Of a DNA stretch of 64,000 nucleotides, positions 1-11,843 are shown piece after piece. Location of the stretch: NCBI GenBank assembly GCA_023630585.1, contig CM042567.1:16402501-16466500 (forward strand), written 5' to 3'. The DNA comes from Cranoglanis bouderius (Eukaryota > Chordata > Actinopteri > Siluriformes > Cranoglanididae). The position numbers and the translations under genes are program-made. Positions within the stretch are counted from its first letter, which is position 1, and each line of letters begins with the position of its first letter. The notes beneath the pieces were generated by a model, which was not told the origin of the DNA, searched no databases, and saw only the letters and a list, made by a program, of their open reading frames with translations.

Positions 1-1033
1 CACCATGGCCAAGACCAAAGAGCTGTCCAAGGATGTCAGGGACAAGATTGTAGACCTACACAAGGCTGGAATGGGCTACAAGACCATCGCCAAGCAGCTT
101 GGTGAGAAGGTGACAACAGTTGGTGTGATTATTCACAAATGGAAGAAACTGTCAGTCTCCCTCGGTCTGGGGCTCCATGCAAGATCTCACCTCGTGGAGT
201 TTCAATGATCATGAGAACGGGGAGGAATCAGCCCAGAACTATACGGGAGGATCTTGTTAATGATCTCAAGGCAGCTGGGACCATAGTCACCAAGAAAACA
301 ATTGGTAACACACTACGCCGTGAAGGACTGAAATCCTGCTGCACCCGCAAGGTCCCCCTGCTCAAGAAAGCACATGTACAGGCCCGTCTGAAGTTTGCCT
401 GAATGATTCAGAGGAGAACTGGGTGAAAGTGTTGTGGTCAGGTGTGGTCAGATCTCTTTGGCATCAACTCAACTCGCCGTGTTTGGAGGAGGAGGAATGC
501 TGCTTATGACCCCAAGTCATAACATCATCCCCACCGTCAAACATAGAGGTGGGAACATTATGCTTTGGGGGTGTTTTTCTGCTAAGGGGACAGGACAACT
601 GCACCGCATCAAAGGGACGATGGACGGGGCCATGTACCGTCAAATCTTGGGTGAGAACCTCCTTCCCTCAGCCAGGGCATTGAAAATGACCTTAATGACT
701 TGGAGAGGATCTGCAAAGAGGAGTGGGACAAAATCCCTCCTGAGATGTGTGCAAACCTGGTGGCCAACTACAAGAAACGTCTGACCTCTGTGATTGCCAA
801 CAAGGGTTTTGCCACCAAGTACTAAGTTGAAGGGGTCAAATACTTATTTCCCTCATTAAAATGCACATCAATTTATAACTTTTTTGAAATGGGTTTTTCT
901 GGATTTTTTTGTTGTTATTCTGTCTCTCACTGTTAAAATACACCTACCATTAAAATTATAGACTGATCATTTCTTTGTCAGTGGGCAAACGTACAAAATC
1001 AGCAGGGGATCAAATACTTTTTTCCCCTCACTG
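1..1033 (+). mobile_element. Tc1-like element A1, left end cut by window edge
   Basis: The window opens at the transposase start context (CACCATGGCC). The element matches A2 (38645-40158) almost throughout and ends with the A-type terminal repeat (dense T run, then CCCCTCACTG) at 1033. Compared with A2 it lacks about 180 bp between 688 and 689. The right terminus abuts element B1 directly. Confidence 0.9.
5..825 (+). pseudogene. Tc1 transposase A1, broken
   Basis: Cut-and-paste DDE transposase remnant. The N-terminus MAKTKELSKDVRDKIVDLHK is the paired-like helix-turn-helix that binds the terminal repeats. The frame breaks near 145, where about 10 bp are missing relative to A2, and again near 400 after RLKFA. 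A deletion of about 180 bp at 688 removes the second catalytic Asp and the Glu of the DD34E triad. The C-terminus (ANLVANYKKRLTSVIANKG, stop at 823-825) remains. It cannot encode an active enzyme. Confidence 0.88.
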
Positions 1034-2772
<1,739 letters not shown>

Positions 2773-3374
2773 ACTAGAATGTTTATTGGTGTTCTTGTCA
2801 CTTTAATTTCTCCAACAAAACCCACCTTGAAGTAGTACCGAGTGTCAAGGCTTTTGTATGCCTTCACGCTTTGCATAGTGCATTTCCCCAGCGACATGCT
2901 GTCTGTCCATGGACCACAGGTTCTTGGGCAAGTTGTAAAGGTCACTGTCAAGTCCAACTGCCTTTAATTTAAGCTGATATTTGTTAGTTATACTAGCGTT
3001 TTCGCAGCTTCCCCTATTAAAATCAGCCATTTTGCTGGATGTTTTGCCACACAGTCTGGCCGAGGGGTGTTCTGGCAGGAAAGTAACTTCAATGCAAACC
3101 CTCTATTACACAAAAGAATAAAAAATACTGTAAAAATCCAAACACCAGGCTCCTCGTTTAGCAATAAACTCCTCCTCAGCGTCACGTCTGCCTTCTGCCA
3201 TGCTTGTTTTCGCTCTGCACGTGAGCTGTGAATGGGTCACAGACCGTCGCACACAGAACTACGTCATCAACTAGGCTTTATTGTCTTATCGCTCTTATCA
3301 CAATAAGACTAATTCTTATTGTGGGGAGAATTTCTACCAGTATATTGAGAATGATAACCTATCACCCATCCCTA
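2773..3374 (-). mobile_element. Terminal fragment of the 8-bp-TSD element that carries SWIM coding remnants (copy 1)
   Basis: Reverse complement of 30111-30750 with clear similarity throughout, ending in ATCCCTA at 3368-3374, the same terminal motif as the full element at 30111-33792. The other end is lost at the microsatellite (2773). It includes an exon-like segment on the minus strand at about 3018-2780. Confidence 0.8.
2780..3018 (-). pseudogene. First-exon remnant of transposon-borne gene (copy 1)
   Basis: Encodes MADFNRGSCEN, then KAVGLDSDLYNLPKNLWSMD, then after a frame break an AYKSLDTRYYFKVGFVGEIK segment. The same peptides occur in copy 2 at 30441-30756. The pattern KAYKSL.AY.YF..GFVGEI resembles, from memory, the N-terminal part of fish proteins annotated with SWIM zinc-finger and YqaJ-type nuclease domains. 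No intact reading frame remains. The function is inferred from family resemblance only. Confidence 0.5.
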
Positions 3375-3439
3375 TGCTACACTCTCTCTTACTGTGTCTA
3401 TTGCCCTGTTTTAGAAGTTATTTTACCATCTTGTGTTGT

Positions 3440-3616
3440 TTGAACACATTTGCGCATGGACTTCATATAGAAATGTGTAGATATTCATTAATTCTGTGTA
3501 GTCTTGTAGCTCTGTGTTGTTTTATGTAGAACCATGGTCCTGGGGGAATGTTGTCTCGTTTCACTGTGTACTGTACACGCTGTATATGGTTAAAACAATA
3601 AAACAACTTGACTTGA
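3440..3616 (+). repeat. Probable LINE 3' tail
   Basis: AT-rich segment ending ACAATAAAACAACTTGACTT, the form of a common teleost retroposon tail with an AATAAA-type signal and a short TTGAC repeat end. Assigned from memory of fish repeats; no coding part is present. Confidence 0.45.
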
Positions 3617-4042
3617 AGTTCTCAGTAGTGTGACTCATAAGGGGCATGTCCAAATGACAGGCTTTTTTATTTCCCATTCTGCTTTTAGCTAGTTGTGTTG
3701 TCAGTCACGTTTCTCTCCATAGCCCTAGATGTGTTTTTGAATCCTGTGGTCACCACCACTGTGTAGTCTCATATCTGCAGGTATGAACTTGCCAATAGCA
3801 CCAGTGATTTATTTATTTTAGCTCAGATCGAATCAGTAAGGAAAGACTCCCTGAATGCAGCACAGAGGGCTGTGTGCGGCTTTATGTTTTTGTCAGATTC
3901 TACTGACCGACACAGAAAAGTGATGGCACAGATGTGTTGATGTGTGATGTGAGCACTAATGTATGGTGCTCTTATCTGGCATTCTTTGGCGTTTCAGTCC
4001 ACTACTCACTAACTGTTAGTGTCGTAACATACCAGGAAGCCA

Positions 4043-4087
<45 letters not shown>

Positions 4088-4500
4088 TATTAAAGCGGCC
4101 GGTGAGTGTATATTTGTATATGTATAATTTGCTTAAAAGCGAGTGAAAATAAGCACTGTGTATTTCCGTGGCTTCCATTACTTGGACAGATGCAAATCTC
4201 TCACATCTGTCATTCAAATTGAGGCTTGTAATGTAGAGGTGACACAGTAAAGTTGGTTTCCTGTTTCACATTTTTACATATAAACAACAAAATTCTAACA
4301 GATACATCACTATATTAGTTTCATTAAAATAGTAATATGCTAATGCTATAAATCCTGCCACCTGCCGCCGAATCACCAAGGGACATTGTTTTTTTTTGTT
4401 TGTTTTTAAGTAGAGCAGTTTCTTTCTACAAAATGCTGCTACAAAAATTGACAACCTGACAATTAATGTTTTGTGATGCCTGCCCTAGAGGGAATAGCAG
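3617..4500. other. Intron 2 sequence without recognised gene; (CA)18 at 4049-4084
   Basis: No coding or mobile signature recognised apart from a perfect CA microsatellite at about 4049-4084. The ORFs here are short and low-complexity. Confidence 0.6.
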
Positions 4501-5280
4501 CACTGAGCCTCTTTCTGTAATGTATAACAAGTTTGGACAGACTTATAGAAAAATGTTGCATTGCCCTTGTATACCAAACATGCTGATGGTGTGCATGATC
4601 ATAAAGTTTGTTTTGGCTCTCCTCTGATCCCTACATATGATGCCAATTTTACTTCTAATTATGCTTGGCGAAGTTCAGATGCTGTATTTTGTGAGATGCT
4701 CTCAGGAAGTGCTTCTTTCTGGCAAGTTTTCCAAACAAGAGTTATAAAAATGGTCAATTTTGAAAATCACAACCATCTGTGTGGAGAGACGATGTGCTCA
4801 TGGGTCCAATTCCTAGGAAATTTTGTTATGGCTTTAACCCTACTTAATGTCATTTTTAACCAATTAAGTTTTTTTTCCCCCGTTACCCGAAGGTCAACCA
4901 CCACCTGTTTCTTTTTTGCTGAAAGTTATTTTGCTTTTGCCATGGTAATGAGCGACGGGCTTTACATGTGTGCAACCTCACATTTTACTCCATGGAACAA
5001 GGACACAGTTAAAGGGAACAAAAAGTTCCCAGAGACAGAGAACAAAGGAAAAATAAAAAATTTTCAAAAATGACTTTTTACAAAAATATTCCTTAAGGGT
5101 GTGAATAATTTTGGTGCACATATTTTTGAGAGAATTATTTAAAAAAGAGACCTTTAAGATAAGATTTCCCATTGGGTAGAAAATTTTGAACTACTGTGCG
5201 TAATGACTATTATATAATTATCATTTCTGATCGTCATGAAGGCTGCCAGCAAGTCAGGAGGGGGTTGTATATTCACTAGA
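4501..5280. other. Unrecognised AT-rich stretch with a 170-codon ORF (4561-5073), probably not a gene
   Basis: The plus-strand ORF at 4561-5073 is the longest non-transposon ORF in intron 2, but has no recognised motif and irregular composition. It runs into an A-rich end followed by AAGGGTGTGAATAATTTTGG, a style of ending common in fish transposon flanks. Most likely old interspersed repeat. Confidence 0.35.
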
Positions 5281-5284
5281 ATTC

Positions 5285-5860
5285 AATTATTATAGTTTTA
5301 TAAATGCTGCTATTTATTATTTTTATTTCATTTTGTATTTTGGGTTTCAATTTCAATTTCGTTTCAGTTAGTTTTAATGGTGCGTAAATAGTTTTAATTT
5401 TGTTAATTTAATTTAGTTAATTTTTATCGCTCAAAAATCATTACTTTTAATTAATTAATTAATTTTAGTATCGTGTTAGTTTTTAACATCATGGTAAGAT
5501 CGTACTAAAAAAATCCCAAATTGGGCTGTCTTTTCCTACCCATTAATTTCGCCATTAGCACTCCACTGCTACTAGATTATCCTGCCAAAGAGTTCTGATA
5601 AACGTTACTCTGCCATCTACTGGTCATTTATGATTGGGCAACATTGATGGATCCACTCTGTTCTTAAATTAGACCACCCAACATTTCAAATACGATAAGT
5701 TTTATTCTCTGAAATTCTATTTAGTTTTCGTTCGTATTGCAGGTGGATGTTATAGTTGCAGTTTAGTTTTCGTTTGATTTGATTGAAAATGTTTTTTCAC
5801 TGATGGTTTTAGTTTTCGTAATTTTTTCGTTAACAATAATAACCTTGGTCAGGTCTGGCA
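5285..5860. repeat. Probable old interspersed repeat, T-rich with GTTTTAGTTTTCGTTAAC-like motifs
   Basis: Repeated AGTTTTAATT and TTTAGTTTTCGTT words end in GTTAACAATAATAACCTTGG, a termination common in fish dispersed repeats. No coding capacity and no target duplication could be defined. A short (GTTT)n run follows at 5918-5943. Confidence 0.4.
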
Positions 5861-6094
5861 ATCCAGACACACGACTGTCAACAGAAACCAGACAAGTAGT
5901 TAAAAGGGCAATAGACAGGTTTTTTTGTTTGTTTGTTTGTTTAATGGTACAAATAACCTGAAAAATACACTTAATAGGAACACTTGTGCTCATTCTTGCA
6001 ATTACTCAATCATGAAAATCAATGAATAAAATCATCAAGATACAGGCCATGAGCTTAAGTTAACTTTCATCAAACATTAGAATGGGGAAAAATG

Positions 6095-6230
6095 TGATCT
6101 TATAGACTGTGCCATGGTTGTTGGTGCCAGATGGGCTGGTTTGAGTATTTCAGAAACTCCTGATTTCCTGGGATTTTCATGCACAACAGTGTCTAAAGTT
6201 TACACTAGAAAGAGAATGCACTTGATAATT
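6095..6230 (+). pseudogene. Tc1-like transposase N-terminal fragment (family G)
   Basis: Encodes GARWAGLSISETPDFLGFSC followed by TTVSKVYT, the N-terminal helix-turn-helix of a common fish Tc1 family (remembered form GLSISETADLLGFSRTTVSRVY). The coding match ends at about 6225; catalytic parts are absent. Confidence 0.7.
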
Positions 6231-6315
6231 ATCACAGCAGTGAATCAGCATGAGCCAAATTTCACACATTTACAGTGTTATAACTTGCCTTTCACGCAGT
6301 TGAATTGCCGAGTAG

Positions 6316-6420
6316 TAGGACTGGGCAATATACCTAAAAATTTGATAAACATTTTTCAAAATTTTGACAATATTCGAAATATCGATATTTTTGCATTTGC
6401 TCTAGAATAATTTAAAAGGG
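6316..6420 (+). mobile_element. hAT-type terminal fragment
   Basis: Starts TAGGACTGGGCAATAT, close in form to the terminal TAGGGATGGGCGATAT at 33792 (minus strand). No matching right end or 8-bp duplication was found, so only one terminus is supported. Confidence 0.4.
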
Positions 6421-6983
6421 TGATTTTCTTTTGGCCCCCCCATTAAAAAAAAACATGATTTGGATAGAACAACTATTGTTGCAAAGCACATACAAAATGT
6501 TTAGTGAAAAAAATTTTACAAAAATAATCTAGACCTAGTGACCACTTATGATTTAAAAAGTGTTCCTTTTGTGTTCATTTAGTAAAAGCCATATTTATTT
6601 AAATGTACCAATATGAAACATTGAAGTAAATGGTACAAAAGTGCAATCGTCCTTTTTTTCAGTAGATAGAATGATGTCAGTGTAAAAAATATACTTAGAA
6701 AAATATGTACCATTATGTACCAATAGAATAATATGAAGAAAAATGTATTAATCAAGTACAAAATGCAGTGTGCAGTCTGCCAGCTTCTTAAAAGTACCAG
6801 TACTACATTTTACACTGATGTAACACAAGGATTGATATGAAAAGCACCAAACAAAGTACAGTTTATTAGTTTAAGCAAGTTAAAATTAAAGCAAGTGGAT
6901 AGTTCTTGGCAGATGCTTCACAAATAGCTAGAGAGTTGCACAACTTATCAAATTAAGTCTATAACCACGCATCAAATGACTAC
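6421..6983. other. AT-rich intron sequence, nothing recognised
   Basis: No coding, RNA or terminal-repeat signature seen. Possibly the interior of the element that starts at 6316. Confidence 0.4.
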
Positions 6984-7263
6984 ATGTTATTTAGAGTAGA
7001 GGTGCTTACTGATGTTTTAGGAGAGCTGTATGCTGATATGAATGTCGAAATACAGCCTGAATTGTTAGGCTCTATGCAAAATATTTCCCTGCATATTCAA
7101 AAACAGTGCGAGTCAGAGGGCGCTACGGTGGGACGTCCATCTTGTTTGCTTCCTATGAGTACTATTGAAACTTATCTCTCACTGGTCAAACTGCTGGAAA
7201 CATTGCTAAGTTGTTTGGTGTATGTGAAAGAACTATCCGGAATAGCACAGCGTGGTTTAAGGT
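6984..7263 (+). pseudogene. Helix-turn-helix exon of a transposon-type gene, frameshifted, ending at a splice donor
   Basis: Reads through ADMNVEIQPELLGSMQNISL and GRPSCLLPMSTIETYLS. After one frame change near 7180 it continues TGQTAGNIAKLFGVCERTIR and NSTAWFK. The second half is a convincing helix-turn-helix (GNIAKLFGVCERTIR). The coding sequence stops exactly at AAG|GTAAGC (7263/7264), a consensus splice donor. This resembles the first exon of fish transposon-derived integrase-type genes, from memory. The frameshift makes it a pseudo-exon. Confidence 0.5.
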
Positions 7264-7369
7264 AAGCAGCTCCTAGTAGCCTTATAGGTTTTTTAGCTGA
7301 GCTCCCAACCAGTGAGGCACTGGAGCATTGCTAGGACCGCCTCCCTCATTTCCATGTTGCACACGGAAA

Positions 7370-7610
7370 AGTAAAAATAAATACATGTAGAAATTAATAA
7401 ATATAGAAATAAATACATGTGGGAATAAATAAATAAAAAAAATAAATAAAAGTTAAAGAATAAAAATAAATTTAAAAATACAGAACATAAATGAAGGAAA
7501 AAGTCATACAAAAATAAATTTAGGATTAAATTTAATTAAAAATGAATTATATTTATCAAGTCATTTATTCCTTTATTTATTTATTTGAATAAAGGAATAA
7601 ATTACGATGG
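7370..7610. repeat. AT-rich AAAT/AATA repeat tract with a hairpin
   Basis: Interrupted AAATAAAT repeats, ending with the inverted pair TTTATTCCTTTATT / AATAAAGGAATAAA at about 7564-7600. Confidence 0.6.
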
Positions 7611-7699
7611 GAATGCCTCCGCCACCAAGCAGCCTAGTCTTTGTTACTAAATCGTATGCCTCAAAAACCCCTAAAATATACATTGTTTTTGGTGAGTTC

Positions 7700-8726
7700 T
7701 TAACCCTCAAAGACCAAAACAACCGCCCACAGCTAAAAATTACTGTTGTTCTAAAATGTTTAATAACTTTTGAACCGCTAATCCAATCTGCATGCTTTAA
7801 AAAGTCCCGTAAATGATATGACATTTATCTCATGGACGTTCAGATGCTCCATAGTGAAAGCAGATACATCATGGTTACGCTATCACATTCTGCAGCATTG
7901 ATTCTTCAAGGAATCCCATGCAGTTTGTTCCTCTGAGTCAAACGGGAACGGCTGTTGCTGCTTAGTCCCACCCCATGCCCAGATGGGTTCAAACTGTCAT
8001 CTACTCCACCAATCAACATGTTTCTTTGTGGAAAAAAAGGAGGGGTAGGGAAATTCCTCATTTGAGAGACGGGGGTCAGCAGACACGCACTATTTGGAAG
8101 TGTGCACAGTGCACTTTGTCTTGTTGCCCACAGAAACTGCTTCAGTCAGTGGCATAGCGGCAGATTGTTTATGCTCAATTGATAATATATTTCTCTCAAA
8201 AAAACTTTTGCTTCATTGTTCTGTTATTATATAATAATCTACTTTACTCCCTGAACTTTTATGGACATATCTACATTGTCAGTGAATAAAATACCTTTTT
8301 TTATTCATTGAAAAAAAAAAAAAAAAAAAAAAAACGCCTAGAATAATATTGTAATAAATGGCTATAACTTGCTAAGGGAATGTTAGATGAAGACAAAATT
8401 TCATTTGGAAGTCTAAAACATCCAGCCGTAACTTTCTAAAGAAAAAAAATCCAAACTTCAGGAGGTTTCATTTGAGTTTCTGGTGTTTTTCTAAAAATTT
8501 TGGATAATTCATCCATTCTCAGACAAAAAAAAAATTAAATAAATAAATAAATAAATAAATAAAATTGGTACTTTAAATGAGCTAGATTGAAAAGTAAAGT
8601 TCTCCTGTTTAAAATCATGTATGGCACTTGATGCTGACTGCTAGAATATGTAAGAAAATCAAACAACACCAAAAAATACAGGAGAGTCAGATTTCCCAAA
8701 AATCGATATAGGTCTTTAAGGGTTAA
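7700..8726. mobile_element. TTAA-flanked nonautonomous element (piggyBac-like)
   Basis: The left boundary TTAACCCTCAAAGACC (7700-7715) is matched by the right boundary GGTCTTTAAGGGTTAA (8711-8726), inverted with 15 of 16 positions identical. TTAA is the target duplicated by piggyBac and Kolobok elements, and CCC...GGG ends favour piggyBac. The 1.0-kb interior has no transposase; it contains a poly(A) run (about 8311-8334) and (AAAT)7 (about 8536-8564). Confidence 0.7.
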
Positions 8727-9362
8727 TGGATAGACACTGTATATATATAGTACAGGCAAATAAATGTTTCAAATTCTGAAATCATGATGCTATTAAGGCA
8801 TGTTCTTCATTGAGGTCCATATAGAGTGTATTTGCCAACCTTAAGCCTTGAGCAATCTCCAAGTTTCAAGAGAAGAACCAAAATCTGACATAGGCAAGCA
8901 CTGACTTCCTGAACATGAACATGTTTTTGGTATTGATGAAAAACTTTGACATTTGACCTTGAACATGTTTGATCAATGCCAAAACGTACTCGGTTCATAT
9001 GGTAGAAGCAAGGATAAGGCCATACAAATCCAAAATTTCTTTGAGATACTGCACTAATTGCACAAATAATTTCCAATAAACGAACTGAATTTTAAACTGA
9101 TTTTAAACGCAGCTGATCCGTGTTAGGACTTACTGAATCACAAATTCCTCAGCTGTACAGAGAATGCAGCGAGAAGTGAAATAATAACCAACACAACGAA
9201 ACATGGATAGCTTATTTTAAAAATGTTAAATACAAATGCAAACCAACTCAGCTAAGGTATTCAATATTTAAACATATCTATATGCTTACTCACTTGTCAA
9301 TCACCATTCCAACCATTGCACTTTTGTACACTGTAGACATTAGTAGAGGTGATGTTTTATAT
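8727..9362. other. Intron 2 sequence, nothing recognised
   Basis: No reading frame with a recognisable motif, no terminal repeats and no simple repeat of note. Confidence 0.5.
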
Positions 9363-9546
9363 ATGCTATTTAGGGCTGCAACTAACAATTATTTTCATAA
9401 TCGATTAATCGGGTGATTATTGTTTCGATGAATTGGATTGGGGGGGGGGGTTGCTTTTAGTACCTTTTCTGGTACCATTTTTTCATTTATTTTCATAAAA
9501 TAAAACATTACATTAACACAACTGTTGGTCCGTATGTATGTATGTA

Positions 9547-11090
9547 CAGGTGCATCTCAACAAATTAGAATATGGTGACATGCCAATCAGCTAATCAACT
9601 CAAAACACTTGCAAAGGTTTCCTGAGCCTTCAAAATGGTCTCTCAGTTTGGTTCACTAGGTAAGCCACAAACATTCATTGCCAAAGAAGCTGGCTGTTCA
9701 CAGAGTGCTGTATCCAAGCATGTTAACAGAAAGTTGAGTGGAAGGAAAAATTGTGGAAGAAAAAGATGCACAAATTAGAATACTTCATAAGACCAATAAA
9801 AAAAAAAAAAAAACATTTTTAGTGAATTGTTGGCCTTCTGGAAAGTATGTTCATTTACTGTACATGTACTCAATACTTGGTAGGGGCTCCTTTTGCTTTA
9901 ATTACTGCCTCAATTCGGCGTGGCATGGAGGTGATCAGTTTGTGGCACTGCTGAGGTGGTATGGAAGCCCAGGTTTCTTTGACAGTGGCCTTCAGCTCAT
10001 CTGCATTTTTTGGTCTCTTGTTTCTCATTTTCCTCTTGACAATACCCCATAGATTCTCTATGGGGTTCAGGTCTGGTGAGTTTGCTGGCCAGTCAAGCAC
10101 ACCAACACCATGGTCATTTAACCAACTTTTGGTGCTTTTGGCAGTGTGGGCAGGTGCCAAATCCTGCTGGAAAATGAAATCAGCATCTTCAAAAAGCAGA
10201 AGGAAGCATGAAGTGCTCCAAAATTTCTTGGTAAATGGGTACAGTGACTTTGGTTTTCAAAAAACACAATGGACCAACACCAGCAGATGACATTGCACCC
10301 CAAATCATCACAGACTGTGGAAACTTAACACTGGACTTCAAGCAACTTGGGCTATGAGCTTCTCCACCCTTCCTCCAGACTCTAGGACCTTGGTTTCCAA
10401 ATGAAATACAAAACTTGCTCTCATCTGAAAAGAGGACTTTGGACCACTGGGCAACAGTCCAGTTCTTCTTCTCCTTAGCCCAGGTAAGACGCCTCTGATG
10501 TTGTCTGTGGTTCAGGAGTGGCTTAACAAGAGGAATACGACAACTGTAGCCAAATTCCTTGACATGTCTGTGTGTGGTGGCTCTTGATGCCTTGAACCCA
10601 GCCTCAGTCCATTCCTTGTGAAGTTCACTCAAATTCTTGAATCGATTTTGCTTGACAATCCTCATAAGGCTGCGGTTCTCTCGGTTGGTTGTGCATCTTT
10701 TTCTTCCACAATTTTTCCTTCCACTCAACTTTCTGTTAACATGCTTGGATACAGCACTCTGTGAACAGCCAGCTTCTTTGGCAATGAATGTTTGTGGCTT
10801 ACCTAGTGAACCAAACTGAGAGACCATTTTGAAGGCTCAGGAAACCTTTGCAGGTGTTTTGAGTTGATTAGCTGATTGGCATGTCACCATATTCTAATGT
10901 GTTGAGATAGTGAATTGGTGGGTTTTTGTTAAATGTAAACCAAAATCATCACAATTAAAAGAACCAAAGACTTAAACTACTTCAGTCTGTGTGCACTGAA
11001 TTTATTTAATACACGAGTTTCACAATTTGAGTTGAATTACTGAAATAAACGAACTTTTCCACGACATTCTAATTTATTGAGATGCACCTG
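9547..11090 (-). mobile_element. Tc1-like element D1 with an internal inverted duplication
   Basis: Ends CAGGTGCATCTCAA / GAGATGCACCTG between TA dinucleotides (9545-9546 and 11091-11092) in a TATG repeat. Compared with intact copy D2, the ~200 bp inside the left terminal repeat are replaced by an inverted copy of the element's own transposase start region: 9561-9772 pairs with 10689-10902. It is nested in the hAT-type element 9371-11835 within grk3 intron 2. Confidence 0.92.
9870..10827 (-). pseudogene. Tc1 transposase D1, one frameshift
   Basis: Starts MVSQFGSLGKPQTFIAKEAG at 10827 (DNA-binding helix-turn-helix, then a basic GRKNCGRKR stretch). It runs through FSDES (first catalytic Asp) to LPSA near 10190. 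An 8-bp deletion relative to D2 (AAAAAGC|AGAAGG, about 10196) shifts the frame. The remaining 3' part resumes with MAPAHTAKS and ends SPDLNPIENLW ... KAKGAPTKY with the stop at 9870-9872. All three catalytic residues exist at the DNA level. A second, inverted copy of the first ~45 codons lies at 9634-9770 on the plus strand. Confidence 0.9.
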
Positions 11091-11843
11091 TATGTATGTA
11101 TGCATTGTTTTTTATGGATGCACAATAAAGCACTGATACTTAACTTACAGTCCTAAACTCACTTTCACTGCACCTTATGGTTTCTGTTAGGGCCTCCTAA
11201 TAGCCCACTTCCATTATAATAAACGACAGAATTTACACTGCATCGCGCAAATACAGCATATAATGACAAACTTGAATTAAACTAAACCTTCTAAGCAACT
11301 TGCACCAGTTTCCCCAACCCCTTGCACAGCAGAGCATTTTGGATATAAACATAAGTTTGTGCTTGTGCATCATACACAAGCTCCACTTTGTAAAGTTTGC
11401 AGTTTACAGTCTTCTTCACTACATTTAATATAACATGCTCCCCTGCCTTAGAGGACTTGGGTTGCACACTTTTTTCCGCTTTTTCATGTTGGGCATAAAA
11501 GGTAACTCCGACATAAACTGTAAACTATGACATCATGCGCCATCGACTGGGATATGGCTTATACTTCCGGTTAGTAAAAAAACGCTAGTGTTCCATTTGA
11601 GATGATACTATCCTTCTAAAATTCATACACAGGATGGCAGAGTGCATAGTGTAAGTGTACCATATGTCATTTGGGACACAACTTTAGCATTTACACTCCA
11701 ATGCGTGTTTTCGGAACAGAAGTAACGTAATGGGTAAATGTACCACATGCCATGCGCAGACCAACTAATCAATAGTGGGATTCGTTGACAACAGTTTTCA
11801 TAATCGATTATTATCGATTAGTTGTTGCAGCTCTAATGCTATT

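Larger units (their letters stand above)
9371..11835. mobile_element. hAT-type nonautonomous element with 8-bp target duplication
   Basis: Left end TAGGGCTGCAACTAAC and right end GTTGTTGCAGCTCTA are inverted, with further inner palindromic ATAATCGATTA words. The flanks are the exact 8-bp duplication ATGCTATT (9363-9370 and 11836-11843), the hAT signature. No hAT transposase is visible. It is interrupted by Tc1-D1 (9547-11090). Removing D1 leaves about 0.92 kb. Confidence 0.88.

Noticed and set aside
4561..5073. 170-codon ORF in grk3 intron 2
   Set aside because: No motif, opposite strand to the host gene, and repeat-like ending. Kept only as a note in the feature list.
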